Part shown: positions 1 to 10,668 of the stretch, piece by piece
How positions within the stretch are numbered: position 1 is the first letter of the stretch
How the letters are laid out: each line of letters begins with the position of its first letter
NCBI RefSeq assembly: GCF_000090795.2
Contig: NW_003546952.1
Coordinates: 1-30,347, forward strand
Length of the DNA: 30,347 nucleotides
Direction of reading: 5' to 3'
Source of the DNA: Amphimedon queenslandica
Taxonomy: Eukaryota; Porifera; Demospongiae; Haplosclerida; Niphatidae
The notes under the pieces: generated by a model
Seen by the model: the letters and a program-made list of their open reading frames with translations, nothing else
Told to the model about the DNA's origin: nothing
The model's database searches: none
Program-made: the position numbers and the translations under genes

Positions 1-45
1 ATATTAGTATTACATGTACCTGTATTGTGTCTATTCCTGTTACAG

Positions 46-338
46 TTATTAGTAAAGGAGACTGAGATACAACAGTTGAAGGATCATCAAACTGAAAAGG
101 AACAGCTACTGGAGCAAGTTAGTACCGATATGATGTACATGTACATGTATGCTCCTCCCCTCTCCTTATAAGGTAAGGTCCATCACTGATGATGACGATA
201 TTTTTGGATTTTTTGATACTCAAACCGAACGACTGATGGGCCTGGAATCAGACAAGAATCAATTGAATTTGATAATTAATGAGTTACAAGAAATAATTGA
301 TAATAATAATGAAAAGATTAGAGAACAAGAAGTATGGA

Positions 339-403
<65 letters not shown>

Positions 404-1521
404 CATCAATAGGTTGAATTATCATATTATTCTGAGTTAAAGAGAGATCACGAGTTATTGAAGACACAGCAACTGTCACTGGAATATAAACTGGAGACAT
501 ACCAAACTGAACACATTAACAGGTAGTGGGTGGAGCTAGTTATAAGTACTAGTTATTAATTACTGGTTATTAATAGTGAAGGAGAGTTATTGAAGAGATT
601 GGAGTCACTGAAAGAAGATAATGAAATATTACAAGAAAGAATTAATGCACTAACAATGGAGAATGATACCATCAGTACAAGACTGGAAGAAACTACACTG
701 GAGTGAGTGTATGGGTAATTAATAATGCATTAATTAATTAATAATTATTAATAGATTGACTAGTTGTAAAGGAAGACTATCATTATCAGAAGAACAGCTG
801 AACAGGTACTTACTGTATATACTACTGAATGATGAGTGACACTGATTGGTACTGATCATTGATTCATACTGATCACTTTGATTGGTACTGATCTCATTGA
901 TTCATACTGATCACTTTGTTTGGCACTGATCATTGATTGTGTGTTCAGGTTACAGGAACAAGAAGAATTGACTTTTAAGGAGAAAGAGGAGCTTAGATCA
1001 TCACTGGAAATATTACAAGAAGAGAAGTCGAAACTACAACAAGTTAGTAGAGGAACTTTAACATCATGATACAACAGTTACTGTAGGATAATACAGTAAT
1101 GGTTGTTAGTATACATATCAGTAATGAGTGTTCAGTATTGGTGTATGGTAGTGACTGATATATCTATTGTGTATTGACTAGGAGTATCAAGAGATAGTAA
1201 AGGAGAACGCTTCATTATCTGGTCATCGTAACCTAAGACAAAGGATACAGTTCCATGCTGACCTCAAGGAGAAGTACCACAAGCTACTTGAAGTAACAAA
1301 CAAATAATAATATTAATAATAATAATAATAATAATATTAATATTAATATTGTTTTCATTGTTGTTGTTTAGGATCACAGGGTGTTGGAGGAGAAGTTCCA
1401 GTCTAATTCAGCAGCTGTAGCTCAAGCACTGCTGATGAGTAAAGATCAACCGGTACCATCACAACAAAGAGTGACCAGGAGCAAACTGAAGGGGAAGGAG
1501 AACATTAGCAAAATAGTTTAA
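46..1521 (+). CDS. C-terminal part of a KIF15/HMMR-like coiled-coil mitotic protein (5' end outside window)
   Basis: Eight exons keep one open frame: 46-117, 173-331, 413-522, 577-702, 755-805, 949-1042, 1182-1292 and 1372-1521, joined at GT..AG sites, giving about 290 residues. Nearly all of it is Glu/Lys/Leu/Gln-rich heptad sequence, so a long coiled coil. The segment in exon 1182-1292 reading ENASLSGHRNLRQRIQ resembles the conserved GHQNLxQKI block near the C-terminus of kinesin-12 KIF15 and of the spindle protein HMMR. I recognise that block from memory and cannot separate the two families without the N-terminus, where KIF15 would have a motor domain. Known relatives act on spindle microtubules. 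The protein ends KGKENISKIV. The exon at 173 is the least certain: its acceptor is weak and it holds an acidic DDDD stretch. ALG3 begins only 165 bp after the stop, on the same strand. Confidence 0.72.
332..412 (+). repeat. (TTA)n microsatellite filling an intron
   Basis: A pure ATT/TTA trinucleotide run occupies most of the intron between the exons ending at 331 and starting at 413. The acceptor (tcatcaatag) follows it directly. Open frames through it (poly-Tyr or poly-Asn) are artefacts. Similar but shorter ATT runs recur at about 1317-1350, 1523-1552, 2458-2480, 9690-9725, 12500-12522, 26980-27020 and 27545-27568. Confidence 0.9.
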
Positions 1522-1553
<32 letters not shown>

Positions 1554-1592
1554 TTATTTAGTTTATTATTGTTTTTCAACCCTTTACTTTAT

Positions 1593-1598
1593 AATAAA
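1593..1598 (+). terminator. AATAAA polyadenylation signal for the coiled-coil gene
   Basis: An AATAAA hexamer lies about 72 bp after the stop at 1521 and about 90 bp before the ALG3 start. It is the only canonical signal in that 165-bp gap, so both the 3' end of the upstream gene and the ALG3 promoter must fit here. Confidence 0.55.
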
Positions 1599-1686
1599 TG
1601 CTGTTTAACTCATTAATTATTCATTGAAGTGGGTGTGTTTATGCTGGGAAGGAGTGCCCAGGCCGGTTCTTTTGTCTAGAATAAAA

Positions 1687-4046
1687 ATGGGTGCTACTTT
1701 GAAGTCCCTCGTTTACCTTCTGAAAGAAGCTCTCTTCACTTCAAAATACATCAACTACATAATGATACTGATACTGATAATGGAGAGTGTCCTGGTGCCA
1801 GTGATTGTATGGAAAGTACCTTGTAAGCAGTGATAATAATAATTATTATATTAATTATTATAATTATTTATTAATTAGATACTGAAATTGATTGGAAGGC
1901 TTACATGTCTGAGGTTGAAGGATTTTTGAATGGAACCAGAGACTATTCTAAACTTAGAGGAGACACTGGACCCCTTGTGTATGTAATTAACTGAGTGGGC
2001 GTACATTGAGTACATGTAGTATTAATAACTATTAATAACTATGTGTCCAATAGGTATCCAGGAGGTTTCCTGTACATATATTCAATATTGTATTATCTTA
2101 CTTCAAGAGGATCTGACATTAAACTAGCTCAAGTTATATTCTCTCTCCTCTACCTCCTCAATATGACTCTGATACTTCAGATATACAAGAAATTATCTAA
2201 CGTAAGTCTGGTCATGGTTGCTATGGTAACTGTATCATTTCCATGGTTACATGTATTTATTGTTCCGTTAGTTGGCCTCTTTCTCTCCGGTCCTCCTCCT
2301 CTTCCTATCCCTCACTGGTTACAGGGTACACTCCATTTTTGTACTGAGACTCTTTAACGATACTGTTGCCATAGCAACCCTTCACATAGCCATCCTCCTA
2401 CTAATTAATAATTATTGGAATATGGGATGTATATTGTACAGGTAAGATATTAAATGTATTATTATTATTATTATTATTATTGGTGTCTCTTCATTGGTGT
2501 AGTGTTGCTGTTTCTATTAAAATGAATATATTACTCTATAGTCCTGGATTGGGGTTTATATTAATGAAGAGATTTGGAATTAAAGAAACAATAAAGAAAA
2601 TAATTTTATGTGGACTAGTACAGGTAATAACTATATTGATAAACATGTGGAGAAAAAATAGAAAATTCTCTACTTTTCATTTTTGGCAAAATTTGGCCCA
2701 TGACCCTGTACTATAGTACAGGGACTTTTGTCCGATTTTTGAGTAACTTTAAAAATTTGTAAAAAAATCCAAATTTCATCGGAATCAGCTCAAACTTTCT
2801 ACACAACATAAGTGCATGTATATGCATCAGGAAATGTAACAAATTGAGGAATTTTTTACTTATTAATTTTGGCAAAATTGGACAAAAATCCCTGTACTAT
2901 ATAGTACAGGGACTTTTGTTTGATTTTGGAGCAACTTTAAAAAATCATGAAAAATTCAAACTTTATTGGAATCCGCTCAAAATTTCTACACAACATAAGA
3001 AAATGCATATGTATCAGGAAAAGTGATAGAAATAAAGAATTCTGTCCTTTTTCATTTTTGGTGAAATTTGACTCAAGACCATGTGCTATAGTACAGGGAC
3101 TTTGGCCCAATTTTGGAGAAACTTTTAATTCATAATTATGTTATTTTTAGGTTGTTATTGGTTCTCCATTTCTCTTATCTCATCCTGTATCATACTTGAT
3201 GATGTCATTTGATGTCACTAGAGTGTTCCTTTATAAATGGACTGTGAACTGGAGACTAGTACCTGAAGAAGTGTTTGTATCAAGATGGTTCCACTCCTCA
3301 TTATTAATAATACACTTATTATTAATTATACTATTTATTAATTATAAATGGATGAAGTAGGTCCCATTAATTATCAAGTACATGTATATACTGATGATAT
3401 TCTTGTTCAGGTCAATGAGGTACAGGGACCTGTTCTCCTGGACCAGTAATGGATCAATGGCTACTAGTGAAGGTACCAGCCCATCAGTAATAGTGTCCAT
3501 TATACACTGGAGAAGTACATGTACTCCAGTATTAGTAATGATCATGTATTAGACTGTCTGTATTAGTAGTCTGGGGTCTATGCATCAGTAAGTGAATATA
3601 AGTATATATAAAGTATAAGAGGTCCTCTACTAGCAGTATATGGACTATTGTTTAATGATTACTGATGATGGATAGTCCTGCATTACATTATCATACATTA
3701 CTAGTCCTTATTGTATCTATTCTCCTACTGATAGAACTGGTCTATTGTATGTATGTGAGTAACTTCATTGGATTAATGGTCTCAAGGTCACTCCACTATC
3801 AGTTCTATGTTTGGTATTACTATACACTACCAATACTGATGGTATGGGCCAGGATTAATACCCTAATTAGGTGAGTGGGTGTATGTTAGGGGGTGTGGTT
3901 AATTTCCTCTTATTTCTAGTATGTTACTGCTGGTTGGTATGGAGTATTGTTGGAATGTGTTCCCATCAACTGTGTATTCATCATTACTGCTACACATTAT
4001 TCATATTATTATTATTAGTAATTTATTTATTAATAATAGAAAATAA
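1687..4046 (+). CDS. ALG3: Dol-P-Man:Man5GlcNAc2-PP-Dol alpha-1,3-mannosyltransferase
   Basis: ALG3 is the ER-membrane enzyme that adds the first luminal mannose, from dolichyl-phosphate mannose, to the N-glycan precursor. Nine exons join in frame: 1687-1822, 1879-1978, 2054-2201, 2272-2441, 2503-2623, 3151-3356, 3411-3472, 3735-3870 and 3920-4046. They give 401 residues (human ALG3 is about 438). Diagnostic blocks are [75 protein letters not shown] and [20 protein letters not shown], with many hydrophobic segments between them, as expected for a multi-pass GT-C-type enzyme. The ATG at 1687 (aaaaATGG) is preferred over a non-ATG extension. The exon boundary at 3472/3735 is the least certain. 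Intron 5 (2624-3150) holds three copies of the 186-bp repeat. The stop is 22 bp from the stop of the convergent NLR gene. Confidence 0.93.
2640..3130 (-). repeat. Intronic cluster of about three 186-bp repeat units
   Basis: Three consecutive units, each carrying the palindrome CCCTGTACTATAGTACAGGG or a variant, start near 2704, 2890 and 3080, a spacing of about 186-190 bp. Sequences such as 'ttggagcaactttaaaaaat' and 'gctcaaactttctacacaacataag' follow each palindrome. They are the reverse complement of the array at 27680-29840. The cluster lies inside ALG3 intron 5. Confidence 0.85.
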
Positions 4047-4068
4047 TTGTATAATTGTAACAAACATT

Positions 4069-7000
4069 TTAATAATATTTATAATAATGAAACTCCACTA
4101 TTGGTAGTGGTTTGTGTGGTTGTTCTTTTCTGTGTCTATCAATCAATGTCTTCTTTTGATCTTCAAAAGTATCCACCAGGAGAGGAGGAGTGTATCCATC
4201 ATTAATATGAATATATTCAAGTGATGGATGGATGAAGATAGTTTCATATAAATGTTGTACTAGTTCTATCCAGTTAGGTTGAGATGACTCTTTATTAATA
4301 TCTCTACACTCTATCCTCAGTAGTCTGATGGTTGTATGCGACTGTAACATGTTAGTAACAGCAGGTAGTCCCTGTTCATAAAACAATGGTGTCATAATTT
4401 GTTCCTTCTCTTCCTCACTACAGTTACTGTATGGCTGATCTGGTTTGAAGTTCACTTTAAGTCCTGTGAGATTGTTCTTTTGAGAGATGACATTAATAAA
4501 AGTTCTTATTTCTTCATTCAGTGGAATGGGTACACTCAACTGCTGTAGACTGGTGTTGTGTCTGAGACCAGTTGTTAGGAAGGACAGGAATGAACTGGGA
4601 ATGTCATACTTAATCTCAAGGTATTTCAGTGTTTGGTTTTGTGTTAGCATGTCTTGTAGACTAGTACCCATACTGCTGGTATATACTCTCTCCTTCTTTA
4701 TCTCCACACTCAGAGCTTCAAGTGTAGTATTGGTTTGTAAAATAGTAAATAGTTCAATAGCACTCTTAGCTGTGTCTAGTGGTAAAGTAAGTGTATGTAG
4801 ACTGGGATGAGAGAGAAATAGAAGATGTGGTGGGTATTGATCATCTATTATCAGACAGTGTAATCCTTTGATATGTGGAAGGAGTGATGATCTCATCAGT
4901 TTACTTTTATTATTCCATCTTCTTCCTCTTGTCTCTATAGCAGTCAGTGGTGTGTTCACCTCTACTATATTCAGTGATGATGGGAATTGATCAGGCATGT
5001 CCAGTGAAAGAGCTTGTAATGTATTGTTGTCTTTTAGTAACTGCTCTATTACTCCATCAGGTAGAGTACAAGTAAGAATATTATCAACATGTATTGTTAA
5101 TGATGTTATTGTTTTATTTCTTGTTACTCCTCTAATGACACTGATAATGGTGCTTGCTATTTCATTCTTAATTCCTTTATTCTTAATATTCATTTCTTGC
5201 AGTGTTGAATTCATTTCTACACATTTCTCAAGTTCAGTGCACTTGTCTATGTGGTACGTATTGTCAATTGTTGGTATAGTAGGCCAGTATATTGTTAATT
5301 GCAGTATCTTCAATTGAGGAAGATTGAGGAACTGTAACAATACAAGACAGGGAACATATTGACCAATTGATAATACACAGTAGCACTCCTGAATATTGTA
5401 TAGAAGTGATGATTGTAATAATTTGTGTATTGATTCATCAGTGGGTTCATATAACCTTACCTCCAGTCTCTTACACTGGGTCTGTAGTGAGTTATTGGTT
5501 AGTCCAGCAGTGAAGACTGATAGTGACTGGTTAGATACATGCCTCAGGTCCAAGTGATTCCATGTTGTGTTGGAATTGTTTATACAATAACTGAGACACA
5601 ACCAGTCAAACAATGATATTGATACTCTATCCAGACTCAGTGAGTGGTTGTTGATGGATTGTGCTAATACTTGACATAATGTTGTGTTCTGTGATTCATA
5701 CAGGAGTTGAAGAAGAAGAATGAAAACATTGTCAAAATCAACAAAACTGATATGATCAATAATCCCACTTATTTTAATCTCAGGATTCTGATAGAAGTAG
5801 GAGAGATGACAAGTTTCAAATCCAAACAATAGTTCCCTCTTACACTGTAAGTCAAGTTGTTGTTTATTAAAATACTGTTGATAGCTCTCATGTTCAAGGT
5901 GAGTTAGACCTGCCACAAACCTCAGACACATTCGAAAGTGATCATTATCAAAGTGATCCTTAAACACTTCCTCTCTCTTCTTCTCATGCTTAGCTATCCA
6001 CCATGCAGCTAGAAATTCCTGTATACTCAAGTGAAGGAACTGATACTTCTCCTCATCATATTCTGTGAATCTTGTCATCAGTCCAAGATAGTCTTCCTTG
6101 ACTGCCTCACTCAGTGACTGTAGTTGATGTGAAGAGAATGTCATTCTTGTATTAGCCAGGTTAGTATAAGCTAATTGACACATCTCTTGTAAAGGTTTAG
6201 CTAATTGTGATGGTAATGAAGAAAGACTACCTAAAGTATGTGGGTTAATGTCATGTCTTTTAACATGTCTTCTGATAGTTTGTAGGATAAAGTTCTCATA
6301 GAGTTGAGTGAGTGTTGTTGGTAAGTGTCCTCCTTCCTTACAATAAACTAAGATGACCATGGAACAGACTAGTGGTACATAACACAATGATTGGACATCA
6401 TTTCGTACTTTAAGATCATTAATGAGTTTCACTGCTAGTTGTGAGTCCTTACTGCCTTGAGTGGTTGTGAAAGGTTCGTGATTTTTATCATCTTTTATTT
6501 TTTTATCAATGATTTCTTGTGCTAGTTTTGTATCTTTTTGAAGTGTTTGTATAATTACTGTTGATATTTCTTCCTCAGAAAACCCAATGACCTGAACATG
6601 TCTACTGAGAGTATCCATTTTCAAAAGTGAAGAGGAGGCATAGCTACGAGAGGTAACAATTACTGAACATTGATCTAACTTCTCTTTACAAATGATACTA
6701 TCAGCTAATGAAGACTGTCTGAGTTGTTCACTTAGTTCATCCCAACCATCAAAGATTATCAGTAATCCTTCTCCATTCCTCTTCTCAAACCATTCAGCTA
6801 CCATGGGAACTTCATACCGTTGACGCACAAACAGGTCAGCTAGTTTAGTAGCTGTAGCTATCTTGGTATTCCTTAAAGGACAGTAAAGTACCAAGTCATA
6901 CTGTTGGTGTACAAGTGGTCCATTAGACCACATATTTAACAGTTTACGACAGAGTGTGGTCTTTCCAATACCAGGAGGACCGTCTATTACTACTCTGAGA

Positions 7001-8597
7001 GACAGAGAACTATCTGTTGGTTGCAGGACATCTTCAATACTTATCTCTTTGTTTCCAGTTAGTTTAACTGTTTTATCAACTTGTCCTCTTAGCAGATGCC
7101 AAGCTGATTTTGCTTGTGTGCTGGAGTCTTGTTTTTCTACTAGTGCTAGTCTTCCAAAGAAATCTTTTCCAATTCTTGGTGGCCAGTCTGTAGCAACAAT
7201 AGGTTGGTGTTTGTAGTGTTGTCTCATATTGTCAGCATATCCTTGAACATCATCAGGTATTGAACTAATGGATGTGACATTATCAGGTATAGACTGACCT
7301 AATGTATTGAGATATAATGACTATATATATTGATCACTGATAATGTACACACACACACACTCACCTAACTGGTGTAATATAGAGGTAGCAATATCTGTTA
7401 GTGTACGATGTTGTTGGTTTATTAATACATGACATATATCAATAAGATACTGCTCTGGATTAAGAGAGGATTCCAACTGTCGTTGTATCACAGACACTAA
7501 TTGACTTGATTTCCTATAATCAGATATTCCTGTTACTGTTTGTATATTCTCTTTAGTATCCAGTGGTATTAGTCCTTCAGCATACAGTGCATCAGCTACT
7601 CTGTAAAGGTTAGTAGTAATAGCATCAGTGAGTTTAACAGAATGAGTCCTTAATATATCCTTTGGATTACCTGCAGTAGTGTATCAGTTAATGAGTGTTG
7701 TATTAAGTGTATGTTTACCTGATGTAGTACTAGTAACAGGTTTATTAATTACAGAAACTGATGATGATACAGTAGATACTACTGGTACAGTACTAGTAGG
7801 AGCATCAGTATTACCTATTATACATTTAATATAATTATTAATATATAAATACATGATCATACCTCCTGTACATTGATGTACTTGTAACTGATCATTAATA
7901 GTTTGTAATAAATTGATCTCTTCTCTTATAGTCAATGCACTGAGTACATCTCTCCATGTTGCTGTAGGATTTGTATTCAACCATTTTATAAATAAAGCTA
8001 GTTTTTGATGTTCAGTATGCACTTGTTCAATTATAATTGTAATATTGTGTTGTGTTATTCCAGGTAAGAGAAGACCAAATGATTGCCAGTCAACAAGTGG
8101 TTCAAGCCATTCAAGTAATAGGAAAATATCAGGTTGATCATCAATCATAGGACCAGGATTGAGTTCAACATCTCCTGATAAGAGGAGGAGGAGAAATAAA
8201 ACCAAATAGTAGATCAGGTCAGAGCTACTCCCAATAGTAGCTATAAACAAGACTAATGACTGGAGGCAGTGGATCATAACAGTAACAGTAATTATTAGTA
8301 ACCCAATACCTATTGTAAATACACTGTATGATAATATTATATAATGTTAGCTTGTTTACCAGTTGGAGGAATAAAATTGAGCTTCATATATCTTAATAAA
8401 GATAAAAGAAGAGAAACAATAAGAGACAGAGCTGCTGGCAGTTTAGATGTCTTCTCTCCTGATGTAGTACTGCCTGACTTGCTGTCTACTGCAGCTTTGA
8501 ATGAGTGAGAGTGGCGGCCATTAGCTGGTCTACTGGAGGCAGCTTGACAGTAGTTCCACAGTCCAATACTTGCTCTCCATTGAGAGACATCAATCAT
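4069..8597 (-). CDS. NLR innate-immune receptor: 2A leader, Death domain, second Death-fold-like region, NACHT, LRR
   Basis: Five exons on the minus strand (8597-8360, 8309-7863, 7814-7719, 7670-7365, 7298-4069) join in frame. All four introns are phase 1, and the total is 1438 residues. Order: hydrophobic leader ending in a 2A motif (D126 to P133); Death-like domain about 139-220 (LPGI, WLNTNPTATWRDVLSAL); Ser/Thr-rich linker about 230-260; second helical CARD/Death-fold-like region about 263-360; NACHT with P-loop GPPGIGKTT at 469 and Walker B LLIIFDGWDE ending at 550; then degenerate leucine-rich repeats to the end. The block before the NACHT (QPIVATDWPPRIGKDFFGRL) resembles my memory of the sponge NLR family. 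NLRs sense microbial or danger signals and oligomerise through NACHT. The first exon (8597-8360) is supported by phase and splice sites only. If it is untranslated, the protein would start at the ATG at 8277. Confidence 0.88.
8149..8175 (-). other. 2A-like ribosome-skipping motif (GDVELNPGP)
   Basis: The minus strand encodes LLLLLSGDVELNPGP, an exact match to the 2A consensus D-(V/I)-E-x-N-P-G-P. In known 2A sequences the ribosome fails to form the Gly-Pro bond (here Gly 8152-8154, Pro 8149-8151), releasing the upstream peptide and continuing from Pro. The hydrophobic run in front resembles a signal peptide. Published work on sea urchin NLRs describes N-terminal 2A signals that give dual targeting, and I recall similar sponge sequences. 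Activity here is inferred. Confidence 0.85.
8360..8597 (-). CDS. Probable 5' exon of the NLR, encoding a WRxxIGxW leader module
   Basis: This open frame starts at an ATG (8597), encodes 79 residues plus one base, and ends at a good donor (g|gtaaac). The 50-bp intron 8359-8310 ends in AG, and the frame continues through IGLLIITVTV into the 2A leader with no stop. The peptide has SQWRASIGLWNYC near its start, a polar middle, and a hydrophobic stretch LPAALSLIVSLLLSLL at about 53-68. With the next exon it forms a 132-residue pre-2A product. I do not recognise a named domain. It is part of the NLR entry and is listed separately because its inclusion decides the start. Confidence 0.6.
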
Positions 8598-9120
8598 CTT
8601 GTAATTATTATTATTATTATAAATGATGTTAGAGACCAGTAGTTCCTTTATCCAGTGACTAATGGTAAAGAGTACAATAGAAGTGAGTGTATGTGTACCT
8701 GAACTATCATTGAATTATATTCATGGATCATTAACACTATATGCTATGAGTAGTGTCTGTAGTATCAGTACATAGTGATTGGTAGTATTGTCACTACTGA
8801 CCATATTTTAACTACATTTGGCCATTTTTCAGATCAAAAGCAAATATTATATGATTGAGCAAATCATAAAATGTGATGCAAAAATATAATGTGTGCATAA
8901 ATTGAGCTCACATTTGACTCAATAGGAAACTACAGTAGATTTCAGAATCAGTTTAATACTATCCTATGTCGGGATAATAATATACATGTCACCATGTAAT
9001 TACAATTACAATATACTTACCTCTATCACTGTTAATGATCAACTGTTGTAAGATAAAGAAATGAAAAGATACAGTCGAAAGTACAAGCCAGACAAGCCAA
9101 TTATGCTGCAGTTGCAAAAA

Positions 9121-9145
9121 GGTGTGGCTAAAAAATAGCCACACC
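9121..9145. repeat. Perfect 10-bp inverted repeat with 5-base loop
   Basis: GGTGTGGCTA, then AAAAA, then TAGCCACACC. The arms are exact reverse complements, with a moderately GC-rich stem in AT-rich surroundings. It could be the end of a small inverted-repeat element or form a hairpin in RNA; nothing indicates a function. Confidence 0.8.
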
Positions 9146-9334
9146 CATTAGGAATATAATAAATAATAATATTAACCTTCAAGATGGTGTTTCCAGTAAA
9201 CCTTCAGCTAAGAGACAGTGTTCTTCTGAGTTCTGATGAGTGTCAATATAATGATGGAGTCCAGTTTATTCACAGGAGAATAGGCTCCTCCAGTTTTTAA
9301 ATATTATGGTATATATTACAGACTCATTTCTACT

Positions 9335-9660
9335 AATGATACATTATACATTTCCTTTATGTTGTGTAGAGAGTTTAAGCTGATTCCAATCAAGTTTGCA
9401 TTTTTTACAAGTTTTTAAGTTATTCCAAAATGAGGCCAAAGTTTTTAGTACATGGTCTCAATCCAAATTTTGCCAAAAATGAAAAATAGAATATTCTTTA
9501 TTTTTATAGCTTTTTCCTGATACATATACATGTACTTATGTTGTGTAGAAAGTTTGAGCTCATTCCGATCAAGTTTGGATTATTTTACAAATTTTTAAAG
9601 TTGCTCCACAATTTGACCAAAATCCCTGTACTGAAATATTGCAAAAAATGAAAAGTGGTG
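9335..9660 (+). repeat. Degraded 186-bp repeat units (forward orientation)
   Basis: Two diverged units share 'gagtttaagctgattccaatcaagtt', 'tacatgtacttatgttgtgtagaaagtttgagctcattccgatcaag' and 'caaaatccctgtactgaaatat' type sequence with the array at 27680-29840, in the same orientation. The central palindromes are decayed, so these look older than the intronic clusters. Confidence 0.75.
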
Positions 9661-10668
9661 ATTCTAAATCAATAGTTATAATAATACTAGTAATAATAAT
9701 AATAATTATTATTATTATTATTATTTGCTGAGTGGTTCAGGAAATTTGAAGGAAGTTAATGTGAGAAAGCAAACACAGAAATTGAAAATACAATAACTAT
9801 TTATTAATCATAAGCAAACACACACCCACTCATTATTTATTATTATTATTTCCTTTCCTCCCCATACAGCCCCTCAGTGAGTCAATGACCTGATACTGAT
9901 ACTGGTACTGATACTGGTACATATAAAGGTGGTGTGTAGCTTAGTCTATGGAAGGTCTAATGACAGAAGAATTGTGATATGTAAGAACTAGTAGGGGAAT
10001 GACTATAGATTTCATTATACTAACAGTACATGACTACATGTAGGTTAGTAATGTACTGGAGTACATGTTCATGTAGTCTGTGTTGACACTAACCCACTTC
10101 ATGCAGTGTTGATATCAAAGTTAAAGTGATACATCAATTACTATCAGTACATGTACAATTAAAGTGAATGAATTATGAATGGATAGTGTTCTTTATGATA
10201 GACAGTCAATCAGGACAATAGTTCAATTGTTGATAGTACAATAAACTGTTGCTTGTTACACTAACCTCAAACAATGTACACTAATTGAACAATCACTATC
10301 ATTAATTATCATTAATTAATTAATCAATGGATCCTCCTTTGTTCTTTATTAGGTAACTGCTGGTCCTTTGTTAGGGATATTATCATCTCCTGGTTTCCAT
10401 AGCAACCAGTCATTAATGAAACCACAGACACAACAAACTTAGAAGAGAGAGGGAGGGAGGGAGGGAAGGAGTGAAATTGAAGCTAAAGGTGAATATCTTA
10501 TTTCAAAGGACAGAAAATATCAAGAAATCATTTTTAAGGTTTACCGACACACTGACTGGCCCCCTTGAATGGGTCTGGGATTATTGGTAAAATTTTTAAT
10601 ATTATTTTTGTAATTAATAATGTATTAAAAATGAATTCATAATATATCACACGACAATAATTATTATA

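Larger units (their letters stand above)
8598..10668. other. Non-coding interval between the NLR 5' end and the nucleotidase 3' end
   Basis: I see no convincing exon in these 2.07 kb. It should hold the NLR promoter and 5' leader, but no TATA box stands out. It contains a perfect hairpin at 9121-9145, degraded copies of the 186-bp repeat at about 9340-9660, an ATT run near 9690-9725, short GATACTG repeats near 9890-9920, and a purine tract (gggagggaggg) near 10445-10470. Confidence 0.7.

Noticed and set aside
332..500. Open frames encoding poly-Tyr and poly-Asn runs at the start of the window
   Set aside because: They are translations of the (TTA)n microsatellite in an intron and its edges.
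4487..5317. Plus-strand frames of about 106 codons inside the LRR exon
   Set aside because: Antisense shadows of the long NLR exon, with no recognisable motif.
8149..8309. The 2A motif as part of an inserted viral or retrotransposon ORF
   Set aside because: The frame continues directly into Death, NACHT and LRR sequence with host-type introns. No polymerase, protease or capsid-like sequence is nearby.
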